Positions 8,192 through 16,565 of a stretch of 64,000 bases of DNA are shown here, piece by piece. Positions within the stretch are counted from its first letter, which is position 1, and every line of letters starts with the position of its first letter. Under the pieces are notes generated by a model. The model searched no databases and was not told the DNA's origin. It saw only the letters and a program-made list of their open reading frames with translations. The position numbers were made by a program, and so were the translations under genes. Location: positions 1-64,000 of the forward strand of contig NZ_BONQ01000107.1 of the NCBI RefSeq assembly GCF_016862795.1, given 5' to 3'. The DNA is from Dactylosporangium siamense. Lineage in GTDB: Bacteria; Actinomycetota; Actinomycetes; Mycobacteriales; Micromonosporaceae.

Positions 8192-10695
8192 CGTCCGGCT
8201 GGATCCTTCAGGCCCAGGACGCGCCGCAGGAGGTTGCGCCGCCAGATGGTGCGCAGCGCCAGGAACCACGGCGGGAGGAACACGGCCACACCGATGTAGA
8301 TCAGTGGATTCGGCACCAGGCTGAAATAGCGCGACAGGGCCGGCACCGAGAGGATGACCAGCAGGATCGCCACCAGGGCCGCGACGAGCGCGGCGGGTCG
8401 CTTGTCGGCCCGCACGGTCGTCCAGCCGGCGAACATCCGCCAGGGCGGCTCCAGGAACAGGATGAGCGCGAACGCCGTCAGGGACGTGAAGACGGTCAGG
8501 CCGGTCTGCGCCACGACGGTGGCGACCTGATCGGCGAACGTGGCGTCGGACCGGACCAGGCCGGTGAACTCCTCGAACCGCTTGACCAGCTCCGGCGGCA
8601 CGTGATGGGCCATGATGCCGGACTGCACGAAGCGGAACAGGGTGGCGTACAGCGCGACCCCGAACACGGCGGTGACCACTGCCGACGGCACGACGAACCG
8701 GCCGAGGGAGCCGAGCAGTCCGGGATCCGGTGCGCGGGGCGGCGCCCAAGCGGTGAGCACCAGGGTCGGCAGGCCGACGGTGAACAGGACGATGGCGACC
8801 TGCGCCGGCTCGTACGGGAAACCGAGGCCGAGGATCGCCACACCGATGATGACGAGGATGGAGACGCTGACCCGGGCCAGGTACAGGTACATCGAGGTGG
8901 TGATGCCGGACACGATGCGCCGGCCCTCGTGCCGGGCGGGGGCGAGGGCGTCGAAGGCGTCGTCGAGCAGCACCACGTCCGCGACGTCGCAGGCGACGCT
9001 GCTGCCGCTCTCCACGGCGATGCCGACGTGGGCCTTCTTCAGCGACGGCAGGTCGTTGACGCCGTCGCCGATCATCGCGGTGTACCGGCCCTGCTGGCGC
9101 AACGTGTCCAGCATGCGCTCCTTGAGCCGGGGCGCCACCCGGCCGAACACCACGCCGGTGGCGACGGCGTCGCCGAACGCCTCCGGGGTCATCGCCTCCA
9201 GCTCCGCGCCGGTGCGGGGCTCGGCGTCGTCCAGGCCGATCCGCCGGGCGAGGACGGCGACCGTGCGCGGGTCGTCACCGGAGATGACCTTCACGGCGAC
9301 ACCACGGTCGATCAGGTCCCGCAGCGTCTCGTGGACGCCCGGCCGCAGCTCGTCCCGCAACGCGACCAGCGCCACCGGGTGCAGCGACGGCAGCCGTGGC
9401 GTGCCGTCGCGCCCGTGCAGGTCGGCGTCCGGGTCCTCGGCGGTGGCGTACACCAGGACGCGCAGGCCGCGTCCGGTCAGCTCGCCGATCGCCGCGTCCG
9501 CCGAAGCTTCGCCCAGTGCCTCCGCCGCACCGAGGATGTGTACGGCCGGCCGGGCGCCCTCCACACTGACGGCGCTCCAGCAGCGGGCGGAGGAGAACGG
9601 TACCTCGTCCCGCACGGCCAACCGGGTCCCGGGCAGCGCCTCGACCAGCGCCGCGACGGTCGGGCCGGTGCCGCTCATGCTGCGGGCCGCCTCGCCGAGC
9701 CGGCGGCGGACCGTGCCGGGGTCGGCGCCGTCGAGGACCTGGACGTCCTCGAGGCTGAGCCGCCCGGTGGTCAGCGTCCCCGTCTTGTCGGTGCACAGCA
9801 CGTCGACGTTGCACAGCGACTCGACGGCGTTGATCTGCTGGATCAGCGCCCCGCGCCGCGCGATCGTCGCCGCCCCGACCGCGTAGGAGACGGTGATCAG
9901 GAAGAACAGCCCGTATGGGATGAGGCCCGACAGCACGGCGGCGGTCTGCACGACCCGCACCAGCGGCAGTCCCTTGAGCGTGGCCTGGGCGAGGATCGCG
10001 GCGCTCATCAACGCGACGGTGAGCATGACGATCCGGATCACCAGGTCGATGCGCCACTGCAGCGGCGTCGGCTCCACGCTCCACGACCGGGCCGCCGACG
10101 TCACCGACGCGGCGTGGCTCTGGCCGCCGACCCGTTCCGCGGTCTGCCATCCCGTGCCGCCGACGCAGACGCTGCCGGACAGCAGCTGATCGCCCTGGTG
10201 CTTGACGACCGGTTCCGGCTCGCCGGTGAGCAACGACTCGTCGACCTCGAGCCGGCCGTCGCCGGTGACCGGGCCGTCGACGACGATCTGGTCGCGGGCG
10301 GCGACCCGGATGAGGTCCCCGCGGACGAGGTCCTCGGCCGGCACCTCCTGCTCGACGCCGTCACGCATTACCCGGCACGGTGCGCGGTGCAGGAGCTTCA
10401 GCCGGTCGAGCTTCCGTTTGGCCCGCACCTCCTGCACCGATCCGATCAGCGAGTTGACCAGTCCCAGGCCGACGCTGACCACGGCGTCCTTGGTCCGGCC
10501 GAGGGCGAGCAGCGTCAGGCCGATGACGAACAGGAAGTTGTTGAACAGGGTGAACAGGTTCGCCCGCAGGATCCTGACGTACGTGCGGGAGGCGCGCGCC
10601 GTGGTGCGGTTGGTGTCCCCGCGCCGGCGGGCCGCCTCGACCTGCGCCGACGTCAGCCCGGTCGGTGGCGCGGACACCGGGCGGGTCGTCGTCAT
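8188..10695 (-). CDS. CtpE-like P-type cation-transporting ATPase
   Basis: An 835-residue P-type ATPase that pumps cations across the membrane using ATP. Motifs in order are the actuator-domain DESLLTGE, the phosphorylation site D303 in CTDKTGTLTTG, and the hinge MIGDGVNDLPSLKKAHVGIA with the following VESGSS. Four to six C-terminal membrane segments follow. The N-terminal layout (TGLTSAQVEAARRRGD, then NSLIGSVQEVRAKRKLDRL) matches mycobacterial CtpE, a calcium-uptake ATPase, better than CopA-type pumps, and no heavy-metal-binding N-terminal domain is present. Calcium specificity is therefore an inference from family resemblance. It is monocistronic. Confidence 0.88.
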   Translation of the reverse strand: MTTTRPVSAPPTGLTSAQVEAARRRGDTNRTTARASRTYVRILRANLFTLFNNFLFVIGLTLLALGRTKDAVVSVGLGLVNSLIGSVQEVRAKRKLDRLKLLHRAPCRVMRDGVEQEVPAEDLVRGDLIRVAARDQIVVDGPVTGDGRLEVDESLLTGEPEPVVKHQGDQLLSGSVCVGGTGWQTAERVGGQSHAASVTSAARSWSVEPTPLQWRIDLVIRIVMLTVALMSAAILAQATLKGLPLVRVVQTAAVLSGLIPYGLFFLITVSYAVGAATIARRGALIQQINAVESLCNVDVLCTDKTGTLTTGRLSLEDVQVLDGADPGTVRRRLGEAARSMSGTGPTVAALVEALPGTRLAVRDEVPFSSARCWSAVSVEGARPAVHILGAAEALGEASADAAIGELTGRGLRVLVYATAEDPDADLHGRDGTPRLPSLHPVALVALRDELRPGVHETLRDLIDRGVAVKVISGDDPRTVAVLARRIGLDDAEPRTGAELEAMTPEAFGDAVATGVVFGRVAPRLKERMLDTLRQQGRYTAMIGDGVNDLPSLKKAHVGIAVESGSSVACDVADVVLLDDAFDALAPARHEGRRIVSGITTSMYLYLARVSVSILVIIGVAILGLGFPYEPAQVAIVLFTVGLPTLVLTAWAPPRAPDPGLLGSLGRFVVPSAVVTAVFGVALYATLFRFVQSGIMAHHVPPELVKRFEEFTGLVRSDATFADQVATVVAQTGLTVFTSLTAFALILFLEPPWRMFAGWTTVRADKRPAALVAALVAILLVILSVPALSRYFSLVPNPLIYIGVAVFLPPWFLALRTIWRRNLLRRVLGLKDPAGR

Positions 10696-10827
10696 CGCAC
10701 CTCACCGCCCACTGCGTGTGGTCATCCCATGATCACCGTACGCTTCGGTGCCGGACCTCACGGCGAAATTGTCGGTGCCCGTCCTTATGCTCTCCTGGCC
10801 TGGTTCATCCACACGGGGAGCACTGAC

Positions 10828-11388
10828 ATGCAGTTTCGACGGATCGTCCTGGCCTTGGCCCTGTGCACCGCGGTGGGCCTGACCGCGGCCTGCGGCCAGG
10901 ACTCCGGCAGCACGCCCCAGGGCGCGGCGACCGCCAGCAGCGGTGCCACGGGCTCCGGCGGCTCCAGCGGCGCCGGAGGCTCGAGTGGCGGCTCCAGCGG
11001 CGGTGCCAGTGGCGCCGCGAGCCAGCCGGCGGGCGCGAAGGGCAACACCGAGGCGGCCTGCAAGAACATCGTGGCCGCCTATGACAAGGAGAAGGTCGAG
11101 CTCGTCGGCGTCATCAGCGAGCTGGCCGCGGCCAGCCTCAAGGAGGACAAGGCCGCGGTGGCCGCGGCGGAGGCCAAGGGCAAGGTCATCCTCGACCGGC
11201 TCGCGAAGGCCGTCGAGCCGGAAATCGCCAAGGTCGCCGACCCGCAGGCCAAGGCAGCGTTGCAGCAGTTCGTGGCGACGTTCGGCAAGATGCTGTCGGG
11301 CACGACCTTCGCCGACGAGGCGTTCGAGGCGGAGATGGAAAAGGCCACCACCGAGGCCGCGAAATACTGCCCGGCCCTGGCCGACTGA
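10828..11388 (+). CDS. Putative secreted lipoprotein
   Basis: A 186-residue lipoprotein. The N-terminal LALALCTAVGLTAACG carries a lipobox (TAAC) with the lipid-accepting cysteine near residue 22. A low-complexity Gly/Ser-rich linker (about 30-65) then leads to an alpha-helical domain rich in Ala, Glu and Lys with two further cysteines near each end (EAACKN and KYCPAL), perhaps a disulfide. ATG 10828 has a GGGGAG ribosome binding site, and a TATGCT box 40 bases upstream could be its promoter. Function unknown; the helical domain could be a small-molecule or protein-binding module. Confidence 0.72.
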   Translation: MQFRRIVLALALCTAVGLTAACGQDSGSTPQGAATASSGATGSGGSSGAGGSSGGSSGGASGAASQPAGAKGNTEAACKNIVAAYDKEKVELVGVISELAAASLKEDKAAVAAAEAKGKVILDRLAKAVEPEIAKVADPQAKAALQQFVATFGKMLSGTTFADEAFEAEMEKATTEAAKYCPALAD

Positions 11389-11399
11389 CGCACCGCTTC

Positions 11400-11455
11400 C
11401 CGTGATCCGGTAGACCTCGGGCGCCCAGGGGTGCGCAAGATCTACCGGATCACGG
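11400..11455. terminator. Bidirectional terminator hairpin
   Basis: A perfect 15-bp inverted repeat (CGTGATCCGGTAGA core at 11401-11414, its complement at 11441-11454) with a 26-base loop that itself contains GGGCGCCC. It sits between the convergent lipoprotein and sigma-partner genes. Confidence 0.7.
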
Positions 11456-11474
11456 AGACGGGGCGTCCCGGGAG

Positions 11475-12146
11475 CTACCGTCGCCAGGACTTCGCGGTTT
11501 CCGGGTCGTAGTACCGGGTGAAGCCGCACGGCCAGGCGATGGCGGCGTCGAGCGGAGCGCCGCCCCAGCGGGGGCCGCCGCTGACCAGCAGCCTCGAACC
11601 GATCGCCCATGCCGCCGTGCCATTGATGTTCACGGCCGGATACATGTCGACGACGGCGTTCGGCTCCGAGCCACCCGCGAACCATTCACCGACGGTGAAC
11701 GTGACCGCCACCAGGTCCAGCTGGCCCATGTCGGGGCGGTTGGAGCGAGCCGGGCCGATCGCGGCCACGACGCCGTCGAACGCGAACGCCCGCGTCGCGA
11801 CGGTCTCCGGGGAGTAGCGCTCCACGCAGTCGAAGATGCCGCCTTCCGGCAGCGCTCCGGTCCGGCCCGTGATCGGGTTGTACGGCGTCGCCGCAAAGCT
11901 CGTCGCCGGGCTCGGGGTCGCTGGTGGGGCCTGGCCGAGGTCACCGCTCCCGCCCCACAGACCCCGGGCCGCGACACCGCCGCCCAGCACCACGGCGACC
12001 GCGGCGGTCGCGGCCACGACGTTCAGGCGGCGTTGCCCGCGTCGCGCGGCCCTGCCCCCGCGGAGCAGCGCTTCCGTCGGCACGGGACGGACGGGCACGT
12101 GGTCGGCGAGTCGTTCGAGCAGGCGGCTTGCTTCCTCGTCGTTCAT
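11475..12146 (-). CDS. Membrane-anchored partner of ECF sigma factor
   Basis: A 223-residue protein with a cytoplasmic N-terminus (EEASRLLERLADHVP, about 45 residues), one membrane segment (about 41-62), and an extracytoplasmic domain with a Pro/Thr-rich linker and two cysteines (FDCVE, WPCGF). The layout is that of a sigma-factor-associated membrane protein, but no HxxxCxxC zinc motif is visible in the N-terminal part, so it is not a classical ZAS anti-sigma factor. It lies 36 bases downstream of the sigma gene and is presumably co-transcribed. Its regulatory role is inferred from position. Confidence 0.65.
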   Translation of the reverse strand: MNDEEASRLLERLADHVPVRPVPTEALLRGGRAARRGQRRLNVVAATAAVAVVLGGGVAARGLWGGSGDLGQAPPATPSPATSFAATPYNPITGRTGALPEGGIFDCVERYSPETVATRAFAFDGVVAAIGPARSNRPDMGQLDLVAVTFTVGEWFAGGSEPNAVVDMYPAVNINGTAAWAIGSRLLVSGGPRWGGAPLDAAIAWPCGFTRYYDPETAKSWRR

Positions 12147-12182
12147 GGGCGGGCTCCCCGGCTTGGATGGGTCAAGATCGGA

Positions 12183-12695
12183 TCACGCATGGCCGGCGCC
12201 GCCGCGCAGGTCGGCCAGGTTGGCGTCGGCCGAGAGCTGGGTCAGGGCGCGGGCGGCCCGGCTCTTCACGGTGCCGGGGGCGATGCCGAGCGCCTCGGCG
12301 ATCTGCGGGTCGCTGAGATGCGCGTAGTACCGCAGCACGATGACCTCGCGATTGACGCGGCTGAGGCCGCTGAGCGCGCGGCGCACCGTGTCCGCCGTGT
12401 CGACACTCCCGGTGGCGTCGTCCGGTGCCGCCCTCTCCGGCACGTCGGCGGCGGGCTTCTCGCCCCACCATCGGCGTCGCCGGCTGTCGTGATGGGCGTT
12501 CACCAGGATCCGGTACACGTAGGCGTCCCGGTCGCCCGCCTTCATGACCTTGGCCCACGACACGTAGCAGCGCATGAGGGCCGTCTGCGCCAGGTCCTCG
12601 GCGTCCTGCACCGTGCAGCCCAGCAGCACGGCCGAGCGGACGAGCGCGGGCCAGCGCGCACCCGCGTACGCGGAGAAGTTCTCGTCCCGTTGCAC
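12183..12695 (-). CDS. ECF RNA polymerase sigma factor (SigE-like)
   Basis: A 170-residue extracytoplasmic-function sigma factor directing polymerase to stress promoters. Region 2 is seen in GCTVQDAEDLAQTALMRCYVSW and the -10 contact stretch DAYVYRILVNAHHDSRRRR. Region 4 is seen in SRVNREVIVLRYYAHLSDPQIAEAL plus GTVKSRAARAL. The open frame runs further upstream to 12986, but GTG 12695 has a GGAGG site 4 bases away and gives the usual family N-terminus. The single-pass protein downstream is its likely regulator. Confidence 0.88.
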   Translation of the reverse strand: MQRDENFSAYAGARWPALVRSAVLLGCTVQDAEDLAQTALMRCYVSWAKVMKAGDRDAYVYRILVNAHHDSRRRRWWGEKPAADVPERAAPDDATGSVDTADTVRRALSGLSRVNREVIVLRYYAHLSDPQIAEALGIAPGTVKSRAARALTQLSADANLADLRGGAGHA

Positions 12696-12834
12696 TGATC
12701 CTCCACCTCGAAGCCCGGCCACAATCCTTAGACGGGTTACCGGTGCCATTCGGGTCCCCCCGATGGCGAAGGTCGACCGGGCCCGTTCACGCGGCCCGGC
12801 AAACTGCCACCGCGCGGGCGGAGCGAGGGTGACG

Positions 12835-12840
12835 TAAGCT
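12835..12840 (+). promoter_or_regulatory. -10 box TAAGCT, probable leaderless start
   Basis: TAAGCT ends 8 bases before GTG 12849. No upstream gene or ribosome binding site explains it. Confidence 0.5.
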
Positions 12841-12848
12841 CGCCGCTC

Positions 12849-13121
12849 GTGACTGTTGACATCGCAGCTGAGACCCCCGGCGACAGCGACGCCGAGGAGA
12901 CCTTCGAGACGGTCGGCGACCCCGGCGACGGGCCGTCGATCATCTACACCGCATACTTCACGGCCGCGGAGGAGCTCGTCGAGCACATCCGGGCCGCGGA
13001 CGTGCTCAACCTCGGCTTCCGGGTCGAGTCCTACCTGGTCAGCCCGGACGACAGTGCCGACGCCAGCCAGATCGAGTTCGAGTTCACGCTGCTCAGCGAG
13101 TTGCCGGTGCGGGGCGACTGA
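12849..13121 (+). CDS. Small acidic hypothetical protein
   Basis: A 90-residue, strongly acidic protein (many Asp/Glu, almost no Lys) with a 30-residue disordered N-terminus followed by a mixed alpha/beta part (IIYTAYFTAAEELVEHIRAADV). No family is recognised. The case for a real gene rests on the TAAGCT box 8 bases upstream, plus-strand codon use and its isolated position between a minus-strand sigma gene and a convergent WYL regulator. It may be a small regulator or adaptor, but nothing in the sequence decides this. Confidence 0.5.
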   Translation: MTVDIAAETPGDSDAEETFETVGDPGDGPSIIYTAYFTAAEELVEHIRAADVLNLGFRVESYLVSPDDSADASQIEFEFTLLSELPVRGD

Positions 13122-13154
13122 CGTCGTGATCGGGTGAGCCAGTGCCGGTCCGGA

Positions 13155-14090
13155 TCAACCGGGCCGGTACAGGTCCGCGACGGCCAGGGCGGCGGTGCGC
13201 ATCGCCGTGCGGACCGACGGTGGTGACACGACCTCGACCCGGGTGCCGAGGCCCAGGAGGCTGCCGACGGCGTGCTGCACCGCGGCGAAGGCGAGCCGGA
13301 CGGTGGGGGAGCTGCCGTCGTCGTCGCGCAGGTGCCGGGCCAGGACCCGGCGGACCATCGCGACGGCATCGGGCGCCGCGGTGACCACGACCGGCAGGTC
13401 GCGCGGGCGCACCTCGACCCGGTCCCGCAGCCGCGACCAGGCGGCGTCGAGGTCGAACCCGGGCGGCAGTGGTGCCGGCTGCGGCAGGACGGTGCAGGCG
13501 AGCACGCGCGACACCCGTACCAACGCCGGTTCCGCGGTGACCAGATACCAGGTGCCGGCCTTCGCGACGAGCCCGGCCGGGGCGACCGTGCGCAGCTGCC
13601 GGTCTCCGGCGCTGTCGCGGTAGTCGAGCGAGAGGCGCCGGCCGCGCAGCAGCCCGTCGTGGATGAGTGGCAGCAGGGGCACGGCCTCGCCGGCGCGCAT
13701 CCACGGGTCGACGTCGACGAGCACGTGCCGGCGTCCCTGGGTGAGGCCGCCGCGCAGGGCCTGGCCGCCGGCGCCGATGATCTTCTCGATGGCGGAGTCG
13801 AGGGCGTCGCCGAGGCCGAGGTCGCCGGCGAGGCGGGACTGTCCGACGGCCAGGCCGGCACCCTCGGCGCGGCTCAGGTTGGCCAGGCCCGAGCGGTACG
13901 TGTCGAGCAACCGGATCCCGCCGAACCGGCCGCGTTCCGTGTAGACCGGGATCCCGGCGGCGCTGAGGGCGTCCACGTCGCGCAGCACGGTGCGCACGGA
14001 GACGCCGAGGCGGTCGGCGAGCTCCGGGGCGGCCACGTCCGGCCGGGCCTGCAGCAGCAGGACCAGCGACAACAGGCGATCGGCGCGCAC
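13155..14090 (-). CDS. WYL-domain (YafY/PafC-like) transcriptional regulator
   Basis: A 311-residue DNA-binding regulator. An N-terminal DeoR-type helix-turn-helix (ELADRLGVSVRTVLRDVDALSAAGIPV, within residues 28-54) is followed by a WYL ligand-binding domain (LSLDYRDSAGDRQ, then GLVAKAGTWYLVT) and a C-terminal WCX-like region. The open frame extends far upstream, but GTG 14090 gives the standard VRADRLLSLVLLLQ start and lies 6 bases after a TATGCT -10 box. It is divergent from an AlkA-like glycosylase across a 31-base operator, so it probably controls that gene and itself. WYL proteins often sense nucleic-acid ligands in DNA damage. Confidence 0.87.
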   Translation of the reverse strand: MRADRLLSLVLLLQARPDVAAPELADRLGVSVRTVLRDVDALSAAGIPVYTERGRFGGIRLLDTYRSGLANLSRAEGAGLAVGQSRLAGDLGLGDALDSAIEKIIGAGGQALRGGLTQGRRHVLVDVDPWMRAGEAVPLLPLIHDGLLRGRRLSLDYRDSAGDRQLRTVAPAGLVAKAGTWYLVTAEPALVRVSRVLACTVLPQPAPLPPGFDLDAAWSRLRDRVEVRPRDLPVVVTAAPDAVAMVRRVLARHLRDDDGSSPTVRLAFAAVQHAVGSLLGLGTRVEVVSPPSVRTAMRTAALAVADLYRPG

Positions 14091-14096
14091 CGTCGA

Positions 14097-14102
14097 AGCA
14101 TA
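14097..14102 (-). promoter_or_regulatory. -10 box TATGCT for the WYL regulator
   Basis: On the minus strand TATGCT ends 6 bases before GTG 14090, which supports a leaderless start there. The operator at 14106-14136 lies immediately upstream, where it would cover the -35 region. Confidence 0.5.
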
Positions 14103-14105
14103 TCC

Positions 14106-14136
14106 GTCAAACATGACAGAGGATGTCCTGTTTGAC
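14106..14136. promoter_or_regulatory. Operator between WYL regulator and glycosylase
   Basis: GTCAAACATGACA, a 5-base spacer, then TGTCCTGTTTGAC form a 13+13 inverted repeat with one mismatch. It occupies the space between the two divergent starts, so it is the likely binding site of the WYL regulator. Confidence 0.7.
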
Positions 14137-14153
14137 GCGCGATGCTTCGAGGC

Positions 14154-15011
14154 ATGGACGCACACATCACCGGCCCGTACGACCTGGCCCGGCAGAACGA
14201 GTACTTCGGCGGCTGGACCCAGCCGGTCGGGGACGCCCGCACGATCGTCATGGCGTTCCCGGTCGAGGGCTGGACGCACTCCGCGGCGGTGCTGCTGCGG
14301 CAGAGCGCGCCCGGCACCATGACCGGGGAGGTGCAGGGACCGGAGGAGGCCTGGCAGCAGGCCCTCGCGGTGCTGTCGCTGGACGTGGACGGCAGCGGCT
14401 GGCCGCTGGTCGGCGAGCGGGACCCGGTGCTCGGCGCGTTGCAGCGCGAGCACGCCCACCTGCGGCCGGTGCTGTTCCACTCGCCCTACGAGGCGGCGTG
14501 CGCGTTCATCATCGCGCACCGGCTGCGCATCGAGCAGGGCCGCGCGATCCGGCAGCGGATGGCCCGCGCGCACGGCGAGGCGTTCGAGATCGGCGGCGTC
14601 ACCGTGCACGCGTTCCCGTCGCCGCAGCAGTTGCTGCGCATCACCGAGTTCCCCGGCATCAACGAGGAGAAGGTGACCCGCCTGCACGGCATCGCGGCCG
14701 CCGCCCTCGACGGCCGGCTGGACCGGGCCCGGCTGCGTTCGCTGCCGGTGCCCGAGGCCCTGGCGGACGTGAAGCGGCTGCGCGGGGTCGGCGACTTCTT
14801 CGCCGTCGCGATCGTGATGCGCGGCGCCGGCCTGGTCGACGTGTCGCCCGGCGACGAGCTGACCAGAGCCGGCCTGCGGCGGTGGTACGACCTGCCGGAA
14901 CTGCCGTCCGACGCCGAGGTGGCCCGCCTGACCGAGGCGTGGCGCCCGTACCGGATGTGGGGCTCGGTCCTGGTGCACGCCGCGGAACGGCGCGCGAGGG
15001 CGGCGGCCTAG
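14154..15011 (+). CDS. AlkA-like DNA-3-methyladenine glycosylase (HhH-GPD)
   Basis: A 285-residue base-excision-repair glycosylase that removes alkylated purines. The N-terminal beta domain (about 1-110) precedes the helix-hairpin-helix region LKRLRGVGDFFAVAIVMRG-like (about 218-236), followed by VDVSPGDEL, where the family's catalytic aspartate is expected. The spacing and length match AlkA. ATG 14154 is chosen over ATG 14142 because MDAHITGPYD aligns with the family start and an AGG lies just upstream. Its promoter region is shared with the divergent WYL regulator, suggesting damage-responsive control. It is a probable single-gene unit before the PadR pair. Confidence 0.8.
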   Translation: MDAHITGPYDLARQNEYFGGWTQPVGDARTIVMAFPVEGWTHSAAVLLRQSAPGTMTGEVQGPEEAWQQALAVLSLDVDGSGWPLVGERDPVLGALQREHAHLRPVLFHSPYEAACAFIIAHRLRIEQGRAIRQRMARAHGEAFEIGGVTVHAFPSPQQLLRITEFPGINEEKVTRLHGIAAAALDGRLDRARLRSLPVPEALADVKRLRGVGDFFAVAIVMRGAGLVDVSPGDELTRAGLRRWYDLPELPSDAEVARLTEAWRPYRMWGSVLVHAAERRARAAA

Positions 15012-15020
15012 CGCACAGTT

Positions 15021-15037
15021 CTCTACGTATATAGAGT
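15021..15037 (+). promoter_or_regulatory. PadR operator and -10 box
   Basis: CTCTA, 6 bases, TAGAG form an inverted repeat (15021-15036) that overlaps a TAGAGT -10 hexamer (15032-15037), which ends 7 bases before GTG 15045. This geometry fits PadR autorepression of a leaderless transcript. Confidence 0.55.
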
Positions 15038-15044
15038 TACTGGG

Positions 15045-15371
15045 GTGACGCGCGCCAGGCAACCATCCCCGCAGACCGCGGCCGTGCTGCGCGCCCTGGC
15101 CGCGGACCCCGCGCAGTGGCGCTACGGCTACGAGCTCGGCCAGGAGGTCGGGCTCAAGGCGGGCTCGCTCTACCCGATCCTCATCCGGCTGTCCGACCGC
15201 GGCCAGCTCGAGGCGTCCTGGGAAGCCGACCCGCCGCAGGGCCGGCCACCGCGCCATCTGTACCGGCTGACCGCGGCGGGACTGGAGCTGGCCTCGGCGC
15301 TCGCCCCGGCCGCGAACCCCGCTGTGACCCCCGCGCCGCGGGTCCGACCGGAGCCGCGGGGTGCGTGGTGA
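15045..15371 (+). CDS. PadR-family transcriptional regulator
   Basis: A compact 108-residue PadR repressor lacking most of the C-terminal helix. The winged helix is clear: VLRALAADPAQWRYGYELG, then LKAGSLYPILIRLSDRGQLE (recognition helix) and RPPRHLYRLTAAG (wing). The tail is a Pro/Ala/Arg-rich stretch. GTG 15045 lies 7 bases after its -10 box with an operator-like repeat. Its stop overlaps GTG 15368 of the next gene (GTGA), making a PadR/membrane-protein operon like the others in this window. Confidence 0.85.
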   Translation: MTRARQPSPQTAAVLRALAADPAQWRYGYELGQEVGLKAGSLYPILIRLSDRGQLEASWEADPPQGRPPRHLYRLTAAGLELASALAPAANPAVTPAPRVRPEPRGAW

Positions 15372-16339
15372 CCGACGCGCTCCTCGCGCTCGTGGTGCGC
15401 CTCCTGCCCGCCCGGCACCGCGACTGGGGCGAGGCGATGCGGGCCGAGACCGCCGCGTTGCCGGCCGGCCGGGAGCGCTGGGCGCACGCCCTCGGCTGCG
15501 CCGGCGCGGTCCTGGCACAGCCCGCCGCGGTGCGCGCCGTCGGGTATCCGCTCGCCGCCGTGGCGGTCCTCGCCGCAGTGCTGCGCTGGTCGGCCGGCAT
15601 CGAGTACGGCCCGCTGCGGTGGGGCCTGGTCGGGCTCATCGCGCTGCTGCACGTCGTCGCGCTGTGGGGGCGCCGACCCGGACTGCTGGGCCCGGTCGGC
15701 GACGGCCTGGCCGCCCGTGCCGTCCGCGCCGGCGGATGCCTGTTCATCGCCGCGATGACGGCGGCGTTCGTGGCGAGGATGGCCACCCACGGCCCGCCGG
15801 CCGAGCAGGCCAGCTTCGGGGTGCCGGTCTTCGCGGGGTTCCTGACCAGCTACCTGGTCGGCCTGCTCGCCTTCACCGCCCGCCGGACCGCGGTGCCCGG
15901 CCGTGCCATCGCCACCGGGGCCGCCGCGTCGCTCGCCGCGGTCGGCGTCTGGGTGGCGGGCCAGTTCCTGTTCCCGCCGGTGCCGGCCAACGTCGGCGGC
16001 GCGGTCTTCACGATCGGCTGCGGCGTCGCCGCGGTGACCCTGCTGCTGGCGAAGGCGGGCCGCTCACGGGACACGCTGCTGTCGGCGCTGAGCGTCGGCC
16101 TGTTGGGGCCGCTGCTGGTGTTCGCGTCGGTGGTGCTCATGTCCGGCTACGGCCCGGCCCGGCTGATCCCCGACCTGGTCCCGGCCGCGCTGACCCCGGC
16201 CGACCGCCTCGCCAACAGCCGGATCGAGATCCAGGATCCGTACGTGGCGATGCTGTTCCTCGCCTGCCTGGGCGGGGTGATCCTGACGGTCGCGAGCCTG
16301 GCCACGGGCCGGGCGGAAGCCGGGAAGGTCGCCCGGTAG
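15368..16339 (+). CDS. PadR-partner multi-pass membrane protein
   Basis: A 323-residue membrane protein translationally coupled to the PadR gene. A short amphipathic prefix (LLPARHRDWGEAMRAETAAL, about 12-31) precedes about eight to nine membrane segments between residues 50 and 315. The prefix matches a second class of PadR-partner proteins, different from the HAAS and RRLLxxYPRxFR classes also found here. A short remnant at 32538-32636 resembles this prefix. Function unknown. Confidence 0.75.
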   Translation: MTDALLALVVRLLPARHRDWGEAMRAETAALPAGRERWAHALGCAGAVLAQPAAVRAVGYPLAAVAVLAAVLRWSAGIEYGPLRWGLVGLIALLHVVALWGRRPGLLGPVGDGLAARAVRAGGCLFIAAMTAAFVARMATHGPPAEQASFGVPVFAGFLTSYLVGLLAFTARRTAVPGRAIATGAAASLAAVGVWVAGQFLFPPVPANVGGAVFTIGCGVAAVTLLLAKAGRSRDTLLSALSVGLLGPLLVFASVVLMSGYGPARLIPDLVPAALTPADRLANSRIEIQDPYVAMLFLACLGGVILTVASLATGRAEAGKVAR

Positions 16340-16348
16340 GCTGCCCGC

Positions 16349-16564
16349 GTGCTGATCTTCGGTTGGGGCTGGCGGGTGAAGCACCTGCGCACGCTGACCC
16401 TTCGCTGCCCGTACTGCGGCAACACGGTGGCGCATCCGCTGTACAAGAAGGTGCTGAAGCTGTCGCTGTTCTTCGTGCCGCTGATCCCGCTGCGGGTCAA
16501 GCACACCGTGCAGTGCACCGCCTGCGCCACCGAGCGCGACGCCGAGCCGGCCCTGATCTCCTGA
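16349..16564 (+). CDS. Small zinc-ribbon protein
   Basis: A 71-residue protein with two CxxC knuckles, CPYCGN near residue 20 and CTACAT near 57, forming a zinc ribbon. A hydrophobic stretch (LSLFFVPLIPL, about 38-48) sits between the knuckles, so it may associate with the membrane. GTG 16349 lies 6 bases after TAGGCT, but that hexamer includes the upstream stop codon TAG, so its promoter role is uncertain. Similar small zinc-ribbon proteins are common and uncharacterised in actinomycetes. Confidence 0.75.
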   Translation: MLIFGWGWRVKHLRTLTLRCPYCGNTVAHPLYKKVLKLSLFFVPLIPLRVKHTVQCTACATERDAEPALIS

Positions 16565-16565
16565 A

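Noticed and set aside
8602-10827. Long plus-strand extension upstream of the lipoprotein gene
   Set aside because: The extension is antisense to the P-type ATPase. The lipobox requires the start at ATG 10828, which also has a ribosome binding site.
14091-15518. Upstream extension of the WYL regulator frame
   Set aside because: It is antisense to the AlkA-like gene and crosses the operator. The regulator family begins at VRADRLL (GTG 14090).
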